This document shows positions 25,621-33,868 of a stretch of 64,000 nt of DNA, in pieces. The DNA lies in assembly GCF_019710475.1 (NCBI RefSeq), contig NZ_JAJFAX010000003.1:248001-312000 (forward strand). The letters are read 5' to 3'. The translations under genes were made by a program, and so were the position numbers. This stretch comes from Glycomyces sp. TRM65418. GTDB taxonomy: Bacteria; Actinomycetota; Actinomycetes; Mycobacteriales; Micromonosporaceae. Every line of letters begins with the position of its first letter. Within the stretch, counting starts at the first letter, position 1. A model generated the notes under the pieces. It was not told where the DNA came from and made no database searches. It saw only the letters and a program-made list of their open reading frames with translations.

Positions 25621-27129
25621 ATGGACTTCCACGCGATCATCGGCGACCAGGAGCGGCTCCAGGCCGCCGTCGCCGGGCGGGACGCCAGGTTCGACGGCTG
25701 GGTGTTCCTGGCCGTCACCTCGACCCGCATCTACTGCCGGCCCTCGTGCCCGGCGGTGAAACCCAAACGGGAGCACCAGCGGTTCTACCCCTCGGCGGCC
25801 GCGGCGCAGGAGGCCGGGTACCGGGCCTGCAAGCGCTGCCGCCCCGACGCCTCCCCCGGCTCCCCGGCCTGGGACTGGCGCTCGGACGTGTGCGCCCGCG
25901 CCATGCGGCTCATCGGCGAAGGCGTCGTCGACCGCGAAGGCGCCGCCGGGCTCGCCCGCCGCCTGGGGTACTCGCTGCGGCAGCTGGAGCGGCTTCTGAT
26001 CGCCGAAGTCGGCGCCGGCCCCGCGGCGCTGGCCCGCGCCCAGCGCGCGCAGTGCGCCCGCACCTTGATCGAGTCGACCGACCTGCCGATGGGACAGGTC
26101 GCGTTCGCGGCCGGGTTCGCCTCGATCCGCGCGTTCAACCGCGTCGTCGCCGAGGTCTTCGCCTGCTCCCCCACCGAACTGCGCACCAAGGCCAAAGGCG
26201 TCCCGGCGGGGGGCGGGGCGATCACCCTGCGCCTGGCCTACCGGGAGCCGTTCGAGCCCTCGAACCTGTTCGGGCACCTCGCCGCCGCCGGCGCCCCCGG
26301 CGTGGAGGAGTGGCGCGAGGGCGCCTACCGGCGGACCCTGCGCCTGCCCCACGGCCCCGGCACCGCCGCGCTGCGGCCGGGCCCGGGCTATGTGGAGTGC
26401 CGCCTGCGGGTGGCGGACCTGCGGGACGTGACCGCCGCGGTCGCCCGCTGCCGCCGCGCCCTCGACCTGGACGCCGACCCGCACGCCCCCATGGAGGCCC
26501 TCGCCGCCGACCCGGTGCTGGCGCCGCTGGTGGCCAAGACCCCGGGCCGGCGGGTCCCGCGCAAGGCCGACGGCCCCGAGTACGCGATCCGGGCCGTGAT
26601 CGGCCAGCAGATCGCCACCGCCTCGGCGGCGACGGTGGCCGCGCGGCTGGCCGAACGCTACGGCGAACCCGTGGAGGACCCCGACGGGGGCCTGACGCGG
26701 CTGTTCCCCTCGCCGGAGGCCCTCGCCGAGGCCGACCCGGCGCATCTGCCGATGCCCGGCAGGCGCAAGGCCACGCTGGTCGCGCTCGCCCGGGCGCTCG
26801 CCGAGGGCGCGGTCGACGTCGGGCCGGGCGCGGACTGGGGCCGGGCCCGCGAGGCCCTCGCCGCCGTGCCGGGGGTGGGGCCGTGGACGATCGAGATGAT
26901 CGCGATGCGGGCCCTGGGCGACCCGGACGCGTTCCCGGTGAAGGACCTGGGGGTCCTCAAGGGCGCGGCGCGCCTGGACCTGGGGGCGGGGCGGGCGCTG
27001 GAGGCGCGCTCGCAGGCGTGGCGGCCGTGGCGGGCGTACGCGGTGCAGTACTTGTGGGCCTCCAGTGAGCATCCGACGAACAACGTCCCGCAGGACGTAC
27101 CGGTGAACGACGAGAAGGTGAGTGTGTGA
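25621..27129 (+). CDS. alkA: Ada-AlkA fusion: DNA-3-methyladenine glycosylase 2
   Basis: 502 aa, four domains. Ada zinc domain with C39, C43, C70 and C73 (the methyl-accepting Cys of the phosphotriester repair site); AraC-type HTH (~90-190, ending VVAEVFACSPTELRTKAKG); AlkA N-terminal domain; HhH-GPD glycosylase domain with VPGVGPWTIEM and the catalytic Asp near 442 in DAFPVKDLGV. The fusion can sense alkyl damage, act as a regulator and excise alkylated bases. It is coupled to the downstream alkylguanine methyltransferase, giving an adaptive-response operon. CATGCT lies 6 nt before the ATG. Confidence 0.9.
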   Translation: MDFHAIIGDQERLQAAVAGRDARFDGWVFLAVTSTRIYCRPSCPAVKPKREHQRFYPSAAAAQEAGYRACKRCRPDASPGSPAWDWRSDVCARAMRLIGEGVVDREGAAGLARRLGYSLRQLERLLIAEVGAGPAALARAQRAQCARTLIESTDLPMGQVAFAAGFASIRAFNRVVAEVFACSPTELRTKAKGVPAGGGAITLRLAYREPFEPSNLFGHLAAAGAPGVEEWREGAYRRTLRLPHGPGTAALRPGPGYVECRLRVADLRDVTAAVARCRRALDLDADPHAPMEALAADPVLAPLVAKTPGRRVPRKADGPEYAIRAVIGQQIATASAATVAARLAERYGEPVEDPDGGLTRLFPSPEALAEADPAHLPMPGRRKATLVALARALAEGAVDVGPGADWGRAREALAAVPGVGPWTIEMIAMRALGDPDAFPVKDLGVLKGAARLDLGAGRALEARSQAWRPWRAYAVQYLWASSEHPTNNVPQDVPVNDEKVSV

Positions 27130-27620
27130 TGCATTCGAGTGCGCGGCATCTGACGATGGAGTCCCCGCTGGGGCGGCTGGCGGTCGCGGCCGTCGACGAG
27201 GGCCTGACCTATGTCCACATGGGCGTGGAGGAGGTCGAGGAGACGTGGGGGCCCGAGGAGCCCACGCCGGTGCTGGAGGCCGCGGTCGACCAGTTGAGCG
27301 CGTACTTCGCCGGTGACCTGAAGGAGTTCGATCTGCCGTTGGCGCCGGTGGGGACGGCGTTCCAGCGGCGGGTGTGGGCCGAGCTGGCCAAGATCCCCTA
27401 CGGCGAGACGTGCTCCTACCTGGAGGTGGCGGAGCGGATCGGGGACCGCAAGGCCGTGCGGGCGGTGGGGTTGGCCAACGGGCGCAATCCGATCGCGATC
27501 GTGGTCCCCTGCCATCGGGTGATCGGCGCGAACGGGAGGCTCACCGGCTACGCGGGCGGCCTGTGGCGCAAGGAGCGGCTGCTGTCGCTGGAGCGCGGCG
27601 AACCGGCGCTGTTCCTCTAG
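27129..27620 (+). CDS. ogt: Methylated-DNA-protein-cysteine methyltransferase
   Basis: 163 aa. The active-site motif is IVVPCHRVIG, with acceptor C128; the DNA-binding segment is VGTAFQRRVWAELAKIPYGE. It repairs O6-alkylguanine in a suicide reaction. The ATG overlaps the alkA TGA by one base, with AAGGTGAG a few nt upstream, so the repair genes are translationally coupled. Its stop shares four bases (CTAG) with the stop of the convergent gene. Confidence 0.92.
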   Translation: MHSSARHLTMESPLGRLAVAAVDEGLTYVHMGVEEVEETWGPEEPTPVLEAAVDQLSAYFAGDLKEFDLPLAPVGTAFQRRVWAELAKIPYGETCSYLEVAERIGDRKAVRAVGLANGRNPIAIVVPCHRVIGANGRLTGYAGGLWRKERLLSLERGEPALFL

Positions 27621-28060
27621 AGCAGGGTGACGGTGAGGCGGACGGTGACGGTGTCCTCGTCGATGACGATGCTGGCGGCGTAGCAGGCCTCGGCGGTGCA
27701 TCCGGCCGGGATGACCCCCGAGGCGGTGCCGGCGGGGGTCGTCCCGGCCAGGAGCGGGGTGTCCATGGCGTTGGCGGTGAGGAAGTCGTCGAAGGCGTCG
27801 GCGGGGACGTCGAGGGTGATCTCGGCGCGGTCGCCGGGGTTGGGCGACTGCATCTGGGCCAGGTCGGCTTCGAGGACCGCGGTGCCCTCGGGCAGGTCCA
27901 GGCGGGTCGCTTCGCTGACGCTCGCGGCGCTGGGCTGCGGCCCGCCCTCCAGGGCCCAGGCGACGGCCCCGACCGCGCCGATGAGTCCGGCGAGGACGGT
28001 CGTGAGCCAGGCGGCGGCGACCAGGGCGCGGCGGCCTGTGGGGGTCGGCGGGGAGACCAT
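27617..28060 (-). CDS. Hypothetical membrane-anchored protein
   Basis: 147 aa. One transmembrane segment at residues ~10-36 (ALVAAAWLTTVLAGLIGAVG) is followed by an extracytoplasmic domain holding two cysteines (PAGCTAEACYAAS) that could form a disulfide. No domain recognised. TAGGGT lies 7 nt before the ATG, giving a leaderless layout. Its stop interlocks with that of ogt in a shared CTAG. Confidence 0.6.
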   Translation of the reverse strand: MVSPPTPTGRRALVAAAWLTTVLAGLIGAVGAVAWALEGGPQPSAASVSEATRLDLPEGTAVLEADLAQMQSPNPGDRAEITLDVPADAFDDFLTANAMDTPLLAGTTPAGTASGVIPAGCTAEACYAASIVIDEDTVTVRLTVTLL

Positions 28061-28116
28061 GGCCGCGACCCTACCCGAGCCGGACGCGTGCCCGGTTCGT
28101 ATACGCCGGAGCGGTG

Positions 28117-28749
28117 TTACAGGCCGCTGACGGTCGCGGGGGCCCGCTCGGACCGGGCCAGGGCCCGCACGAGCGCGGCCTGCCCGTGGCGGTCCGCCGC
28201 GAGACGAGCGAGAATGCCGGCGGCGACTGCGAACGAGTCCTGGTCGAACACGGGAGTGTCGACCCCGACGGACACGGCGAGGTCGTCGGCGTGGACGACC
28301 AGCTCCATGATGCGGGTGCGCAGGAAGTCGCCGAGCGTCACCGCATACGGCCAGCGCGGGTTGCCGGACACGAGGCCCGGGGAGCGTCCGGGCAGGGCGG
28401 CTTCGAGTTCGGTGAGCGCGGCGGCGGCTTCGGCGAGGACGGCGGCGTACCCGGCTGCGGCGGCGCGCTCCCCGCCGGAGCGGATGCCGGTGTTGTAGTC
28501 GTTGTCGATGTCGGCCCCGACCCAGGCGGCCCGGGCGTAGTGCTCGTACAGGCCGATCCGTTCCTTGCCGGTGTGGTCGGCGTCGAGGGCGGCGGCGACG
28601 GAGGTGACCTGCTGGGCGAGGTGGGCCGCCAGGCCGCCGACGGTGAAGCCCTCGAGGGCGGAGGGCCGGTCCCAGGAGGCGCCGACGGCCTCGTGGGCGA
28701 GCAGGTCGAGGCCGGTGCGGGCGGCGGCGATGTAACAGGTGCGGATCAC
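28117..28749 (-). CDS. Mycothiol-dependent isomerase-like DinB protein
   Basis: 210 aa, DinB-like bundle: FTVGGLAAHLAQQVTSVAAA with the first metal His, and LGDFLRTRIMELVVHADDLA with the later ones. It is a second member of the family seen at 20870-21544. GTG start with AGGAG about 9 nt upstream, overlapping the end of the secreted coiled-coil protein's gene; the two lie 12 nt apart and form an operon. Substrate unknown. Confidence 0.78.
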   Translation of the reverse strand: MIRTCYIAAARTGLDLLAHEAVGASWDRPSALEGFTVGGLAAHLAQQVTSVAAALDADHTGKERIGLYEHYARAAWVGADIDNDYNTGIRSGGERAAAAGYAAVLAEAAAALTELEAALPGRSPGLVSGNPRWPYAVTLGDFLRTRIMELVVHADDLAVSVGVDTPVFDQDSFAVAAGILARLAADRHGQAALVRALARSERAPATVSGL

Positions 28750-28761
28750 GGTCGGGGGCTC

Positions 28762-29727
28762 CTAGCGCATGCTCACGTGGACGTGGTTGGTGTGGTCGGA
28801 GGCGGGGTCGCCGCCGGCGCCGGAGTAGGACCGCCATCCGCTGGAGGGGGACCAGAACTGGCGGTACCAGATGACGTATTCGACCCCGAGGGTGTCGGCG
28901 TGGTTGACGTACCAGGCGGCGAGGCGGTCGCCGTAGGCCTTGTCGTCGCCGGAGGCGTCGCTGTTCTCGAACCCCGAGGAGAAGGCCGCCCAGTCGCAGG
29001 CGCGGCCCTTGGGGTGCTCGCCGCCGCCGCCGGAGCGGTAGCAGGACACGTAGCGGTCGAAGCCGGCCTCGATGGTCTCGTTGTACATGTGCAGGGTGCG
29101 GGGGGTGAGGCACCCGGAGGTGGTGGGGTCGTCCTCGGTGCAGCCTTCGCCGCCGGCGCTGCCGTAGGACTCCGGGGCGATCGCGCCGCCGTCGGAGCCG
29201 GGCCCGGCCGCCACTTCGGCGCGCAGTTCCTCGAGCTGCTCTTCGAGGTCGTCGGCGGCTTCCTCGGCGGCGGCGAGCGCGGTCTCGGCGGCCTCGACTT
29301 CGGCGGCGTGGGCGGCGCGCTGCGCTTCGAGCTCTTCGAGGATGACGCCGGCGTCGGCCAGGAGCGCGGCCCGTTCGTTGCCGAGGAACCCGCTGTAGGT
29401 CATCGCGTCGATGAGGTCGTCGCCGTTCTCGGAGGAGAGGAGCGCGTTGGTGGTCTGCAGGTCGCCTTCGGTGTGGAGGTAGACCGCGTAGTCGTTGAGG
29501 GCGGTCTTGAGCTCGTCGAACCGCGCCTGGGTCTCGGCGATCTCGGTCTCCAGTTCGGCGGCGCGGCCGTTGGCGGCCTCGACCGCCTCTTCGGCGTCGG
29601 CGACGGCGTCGATGGCCGCGGCGAGGTCGGCTTCGAGGGTCTCCTCGTCGGGTTCGGCCGCCGCGGGGGCGGGCAGGAACGCGATGAGTGCGATGAGGAG
29701 TACGGCGGGGAGGATCTTGGTGCGCAC
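28762..29727 (-). CDS. Secreted coiled-coil protein with ARB-07466-like C-terminal domain
   Basis: 321 aa. Signal peptide ILPAVLLIALIAFLPAPAAA is followed by a ~170-residue coiled coil (EEAVEAANGRAAELETEIAE and similar), a Gly/Ser linker, then a C-terminal domain with CLTPRTLHMYNETIEAGFD, GEHPKGRACDWA and TNHVHVSM, as in ARB-07466-like extracellular proteins related to D,D-carboxypeptidase folds. The coiled coil recalls RipA/NlpC autoinhibitory N-termini. Likely acts on or near peptidoglycan. GTG start; ribosome site weak. Precedes the mycothiol-type gene by 12 nt. Confidence 0.75.
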   Translation of the reverse strand: MRTKILPAVLLIALIAFLPAPAAAEPDEETLEADLAAAIDAVADAEEAVEAANGRAAELETEIAETQARFDELKTALNDYAVYLHTEGDLQTTNALLSSENGDDLIDAMTYSGFLGNERAALLADAGVILEELEAQRAAHAAEVEAAETALAAAEEAADDLEEQLEELRAEVAAGPGSDGGAIAPESYGSAGGEGCTEDDPTTSGCLTPRTLHMYNETIEAGFDRYVSCYRSGGGGEHPKGRACDWAAFSSGFENSDASGDDKAYGDRLAAWYVNHADTLGVEYVIWYRQFWSPSSGWRSYSGAGGDPASDHTNHVHVSMR

Positions 29728-29784
29728 GGGTGGTCGGCCTGGCTTTCCGGGCGGGTTCGGGCGGCCTGAGGGAGGCCGCGGGGT

Positions 29785-30564
29785 TTACAGGTCGAGGTCG
29801 ATCACGACGGGGGCGTGGTCGGAGGCGCCTTTGCCTTTGCGTTCGTTGCGGTCGACGAAGGCGTCGGTGACCGCCGCCTGGAAGGCGGGGTTGGCCAGAG
29901 CCAGGTCGATGCGCATGCCGCGGTTCTTGGGGAAGTCGAGGTTGCGGTAGTCCCAGAACGTGAACGGCTGGTCGTATTTGAGGGCGCGGGGGTGGACGTC
30001 GGCGAGGCCGGCGGCTTTGACCGCGTCGAGGGCGTCGCGTTCGGCCTGGGTGACGTGGGTGGTGCCGGGCCAGGCGTCCGCGTCCCAGACGTCGTCGTCG
30101 GTGGGGCAGATGTTGTAGTCGCCCATGGCCGCGAACGGCAGGTCTCCGGCCGCGTCGGCCCGGGCGTCGGCGGCCAGCGCCTTGAGGAACGCCAGCTTGT
30201 ACGCGAAGTGCGGGTCGTCGACGTCGCGGCCGTTGGGCACGTAGAGGCTCTGGACGCGCAGGGGCCCGCAGGTGGCGGTGATGGCGCGCGGTTCGGTCTC
30301 GCCGTTGAACGCGGGCTGGTCGGCGATGCCGCGGCGGACGTCGCTCAGGCCCACGCGGGAGAGGATCGCGACGCCGTTCCAGCGGCCCAGCCCCCAGGAG
30401 GCGGTCTCGTAGCCGGCGGCGGCGAGCGCGTCGAGGGGGACGTCGGCGTCGGCGCATTTGAGCTCTTGGAGGCACACCACGTCGGGCTCGTGGCTGGCGA
30501 GCCAGGCCAGGAGCCTCTCGAGGCGTGCTTTGAGCGAGTTGATGTTCCACGTGGCCACGCGCAT
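29785..30564 (-). CDS. xthA: Exodeoxyribonuclease III
   Basis: 259 aa, full-length exonuclease-endonuclease-phosphatase fold. Motifs: VATWNINSLKARL, VCLQELKCADAD, GDYNICPTD (catalytic Asp-Asn) and ASDHAPVV (catalytic His). This is the XthA class AP endonuclease/3'-exonuclease of base-excision repair. The ATG at 30564 was chosen because TATCGT lies 7 nt upstream (leaderless) and it matches family N-termini; a GTG at 30573 is possible. A second paralogue lies at 33004-33804. Confidence 0.9.
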   Translation of the reverse strand: MRVATWNINSLKARLERLLAWLASHEPDVVCLQELKCADADVPLDALAAAGYETASWGLGRWNGVAILSRVGLSDVRRGIADQPAFNGETEPRAITATCGPLRVQSLYVPNGRDVDDPHFAYKLAFLKALAADARADAAGDLPFAAMGDYNICPTDDDVWDADAWPGTTHVTQAERDALDAVKAAGLADVHPRALKYDQPFTFWDYRNLDFPKNRGMRIDLALANPAFQAAVTDAFVDRNERKGKGASDHAPVVIDLDL

Positions 30565-30619
30565 GGGCCTCACGATACCCGCCGCTCTCGGCGGTGTCGC
30601 CGGACCGGGGGTGCGCGGG

Positions 30620-32890
30620 TCAGGTCCGTCCGCTGCCGCCGGCCGCGACCGGTTCGGCCGCCAGGGGCGTCTCGGCCGGCCGGGGCCCGACGGCCACGGC
30701 CAGCAGCCCGAAGCCGATGGTGACGGCGAACCCGGGCACGGCGATGCCGGAGTCGTTGACGAGCGCGCCGATGACGGCGACGGCGGTGAGGCCGATGACG
30801 GCGGCCTGCACCTCGTTCGAGCGGATCGGGGCGCGCCGGCGCCAGATGTGGACCGCGCCGATGATCGCCGCCAACGCGACCCACGTCAGCGGCCGGCCGA
30901 TGGTGCCGACGGCGGCGTCGGCCTTGCGCAGCAGGATCCCGGTCGCGGACCCGTCCAGGACCGAGCCGACGAACCGGCCCAGGTGCGTCTGGTCCTCTTG
31001 GGGCCGCAGGTAGTCGAGGACCCCGCCGATGGCGAACACGGCGACCGCCGCGCCCCCGGCGAGCGCGAGCGACCCCAGCGAGAGCCGCCGCCCCCACAGT
31101 TTCAGGCAGCACAGGATCCCCGCGGCCACGAGCGTGAGCGTCCCGCCCATGTCCCGCCCCAGCGTGGGGGCGCCGACGATGACGACGGCGACCACGCCGA
31201 TGGCGATGGGCCCCCACACGCGGGCGCGGCCCCGCCACGGTAGGAACGCGACCAGGAGGATCACGGCGGCGGCGAAGACGCTGAAGGCGTAGTTGCCCAG
31301 GCCCGTGAAGCGGGCCCCGGCCTGCGCCGTGTACCCCATGGGGGTGTGCAGCGGCCACGTCGCGCCCGAGACCTGGTCGACGGCGATCAGCGCCGCCGCG
31401 GCCCCGGCGACGATCAGTGTCGGCCGCACTCCGCGCCGCGTCCACGGCAGCGACGACGCGACGGTCAGGGCCGTCACGCCGGCGGCGATGATCGCCCAGA
31501 ACACCAGGTCCGGGTGGTCGGATCGCCACCACGGCGGGATGCCGGCCGCGACCCCGGCCACCGGGACCGCCGCCACGGCCACGCACACCGTCCGCGCCGG
31601 GCCCCGGAACCGGTCGGGCCCGGTCACCAGCCACACGGCCGCCCCCACCGCGATGATCCCCACACCGGACAGGACCGCGTAGAACCGCCAGCCGATGTCG
31701 TCGACCGCGGCCGCCGCGGCGGTCTCGTCGATCCCTTCGGCGACGGCCTCGCCGCTGGTGCGGGCCTCGTCGGGCAGGACCGTGATCGGCGCGCCCCCGA
31801 CCGCCGCCGGCAGCTCCGCGCCCACGGCGGCGAGCGCGGTCGCGGTGAGGTCGACCAACTGCACGTACCCTTCGCGGCCCGTGCCCGGCGACGTCAGGTC
31901 CCCCGGCGCCACCCCGGCGCCCGAGTACAGCACCGGGTGCAGCGACGAGGGCGCGGCGGCATCGCTGATGCCGGCGACGATGAGCCGCCAGTCCTCGGGC
32001 AGCGCCGCCGTGACCGTCCCGACCGCGACGTCGACCGCCGCGGCCGCGCGCGCCCGGACCGGGTCGGCCTCGGGCGTGATCTCCCCGACGTCCTCGCTCG
32101 CCCCCGCACTGGCCTCGACGTCGATGTCGTCCTGGCCGAGCTGGTCGTAGTCGGTGGCGGTGTCGGGGGCGTTGTCGGCGGTGTCGCCGACGATGATCCC
32201 GGGGTCGACGATGACGACGTCGCACGCGGCCATGGCCGCCCCCAGCCCGTCGAGCCCCGGCGCCCAGAACGTGATGCGCCCTTCGGTGTCGGCCGCGGCC
32301 AGCGCCCCGCCGTCGCCGATCCCGGCCACGCACGTGCCCGGGTCCGGTTCGACCACCGGGTCGCCGTTCGTCTCGGCCTCCACGGCGGCCTCCTGCTGCG
32401 CCGCCGCCGACTCCGCCAGCGCGTCCGCCAGCGACCCGAGGCGGGCGCCGTAGTTGAACGCCGCGTTCGCGTCCACGAGCGCGTCCCACGCCTCGATGCG
32501 CCAGCCCCCGTCGTCCTCCACCGGCGCCGGCAGCGCCGACTGCGCCTCGCACTGCGCCTCCCGCGGGGCCGCCCCGCCGGCCCGCTCGCCCGCGCCCAGG
32601 CTCACCCAGCCCGCCTCCGGGCACGTCCACGACCCGATGGTGCGCACGCTCATCGCCGCGGTCGCCCCCGACCCGGCCATCGCCCACAGATTCGGCGTCA
32701 CCGCCGCGTCGATGTCGGTCCACGCCAGCCCCGGCACGCCGACGACGATGATCCCCGCCGCCTCCTCCTCCGCGGCGGCCGCGCCCGCAGGCGGCATCGC
32801 CAGCACCGCGCCGACCACCGCCAGCGCCGCAGCGGCCCCCCGACGCCACGAACCGCCCCAGGACCCGCGTCCCCCCGCCACCGATGTCAT
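30620..32890 (-). CDS. Large membrane protein with alkaline-phosphatase-like extracellular domain
   Basis: 756 aa. Signal-like N-terminus, then a ~340-residue extracytoplasmic domain: IIVVGVPGLAWTDIDAAVTP resembles an alkaline-phosphatase/phosphodiesterase-fold start, though full metal ligands are not obvious. The C-terminal half has ~10-11 transmembrane helices. Similar proteins are common and uncharacterised in actinomycetes. TAGACT lies 6 nt before the ATG, so it is leaderless. Flanked on each side by an exonuclease III gene. A cell-envelope role is likely from topology only. Confidence 0.7.
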   Translation of the reverse strand: MTSVAGGRGSWGGSWRRGAAAALAVVGAVLAMPPAGAAAAEEEAAGIIVVGVPGLAWTDIDAAVTPNLWAMAGSGATAAMSVRTIGSWTCPEAGWVSLGAGERAGGAAPREAQCEAQSALPAPVEDDGGWRIEAWDALVDANAAFNYGARLGSLADALAESAAAQQEAAVEAETNGDPVVEPDPGTCVAGIGDGGALAAADTEGRITFWAPGLDGLGAAMAACDVVIVDPGIIVGDTADNAPDTATDYDQLGQDDIDVEASAGASEDVGEITPEADPVRARAAAAVDVAVGTVTAALPEDWRLIVAGISDAAAPSSLHPVLYSGAGVAPGDLTSPGTGREGYVQLVDLTATALAAVGAELPAAVGGAPITVLPDEARTSGEAVAEGIDETAAAAAVDDIGWRFYAVLSGVGIIAVGAAVWLVTGPDRFRGPARTVCVAVAAVPVAGVAAGIPPWWRSDHPDLVFWAIIAAGVTALTVASSLPWTRRGVRPTLIVAGAAAALIAVDQVSGATWPLHTPMGYTAQAGARFTGLGNYAFSVFAAAVILLVAFLPWRGRARVWGPIAIGVVAVVIVGAPTLGRDMGGTLTLVAAGILCCLKLWGRRLSLGSLALAGGAAVAVFAIGGVLDYLRPQEDQTHLGRFVGSVLDGSATGILLRKADAAVGTIGRPLTWVALAAIIGAVHIWRRRAPIRSNEVQAAVIGLTAVAVIGALVNDSGIAVPGFAVTIGFGLLAVAVGPRPAETPLAAEPVAAGGSGRT

Positions 32891-33003
32891 GCCCGTAGTC
32901 TATGGGGTCCCCGCCCCCGGGCCAGGTCCCTCCCGCCGGAGCCGCGCCACACCCCGCCGCGCCGCCCCCGCGGGCGCGCCCGCGGACGCGTTATGGTGAG
33001 GCG

Positions 33004-33804
33004 ATGCGCACCATCGCCACCGCCAACGTCAACGGCATCCGGGCCGCCGCCAAAAAGGGCATCATCCCCTGGCTCGAACAGGTCGAAGCGGACGTGGTGC
33101 TGCTCCAAGAGGTCCGCGCCGACCGCACCCAGATCCCCGACGAGGTCCTCGCCGCCGGCGGCTGGCACTGGCACCTCGCCCCCTCCCTGACCGCGAAAGG
33201 CCGCGCCGGCGTCGCCGTCCTCACCCGCGACGAACCCCAGGACGCCCGCATCGGCTTCGGCGCCGACGAGTTCGACGGCTCCGGCCGCTACGCCGAGACC
33301 GACCTCCCCGGCCTCACCGTCGCCAGCCTCTACCTGCCCTCCGGCGAGACCGACACCCCCCGGCAGGCCGAGAAGGAACGGTTCATGGCCGCCTTCGCCG
33401 ACTACCTGACCGCCGCGGCCGCCAAAGCCGCCGCCGACGGCCGCGAACTCCTCGTCTGCGGCGACTGGAACATCGCCCACGCCGAAGCCGACCTCAAGAA
33501 CTGGAAATCCAACAAGAAGACCGCCGGATTCCTCCCCGCCGAACGCGCATGGCTCACCCGCCTCTACAGCACCGGCACCTTCGTCGACGTCGTCCGCGCC
33601 CTCCATCCCGACACCGAAGGCCCCTACTCGTGGTGGTCCTACCGCGGCCGCGCCTTCGACAACGACGCCGGCTGGCGCATCGACCTCCACGTCGCCACCG
33701 CCGGCCTCGCCGCCAAGGCCACCAAAGCCTGGGTCGACCGCGCCCCCGCCCACGACCAGCGCTGGTCCGACCACGCCCCCGTCCTGGTGACCTACGACGC
33801 CTGA
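33004..33804 (+). CDS. Exonuclease III-family nuclease (second paralogue)
   Basis: 266 aa. IATANVNGIRAAAKKGI, VVLLQEVRADRTQIP, GDWNIAHAEADLKNWKSNKK and RWSDHAPVLV give the complete active site of exodeoxyribonuclease III. The sequence belongs to a different branch (ExoA-like) from the gene at 29785. TATGGT lies 6 nt before the ATG; GGTGAG between them could alternatively act as a ribosome site. It diverges from the large membrane protein. Confidence 0.88.
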   Translation: MRTIATANVNGIRAAAKKGIIPWLEQVEADVVLLQEVRADRTQIPDEVLAAGGWHWHLAPSLTAKGRAGVAVLTRDEPQDARIGFGADEFDGSGRYAETDLPGLTVASLYLPSGETDTPRQAEKERFMAAFADYLTAAAAKAAADGRELLVCGDWNIAHAEADLKNWKSNKKTAGFLPAERAWLTRLYSTGTFVDVVRALHPDTEGPYSWWSYRGRAFDNDAGWRIDLHVATAGLAAKATKAWVDRAPAHDQRWSDHAPVLVTYDA

Positions 33805-33868
33805 CCGGTCCAACGACACCACCCCCCGGCTGGCCGACCGGCCACCGCAGCGGGCACCATTGAACCCC

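Noticed and set aside
27617-30550. 977-codon frame on the minus strand
   Set aside because: Overlaps xthA, the secreted protein and the mycothiol-type gene in another frame; only the C-terminal 147 codons look real.
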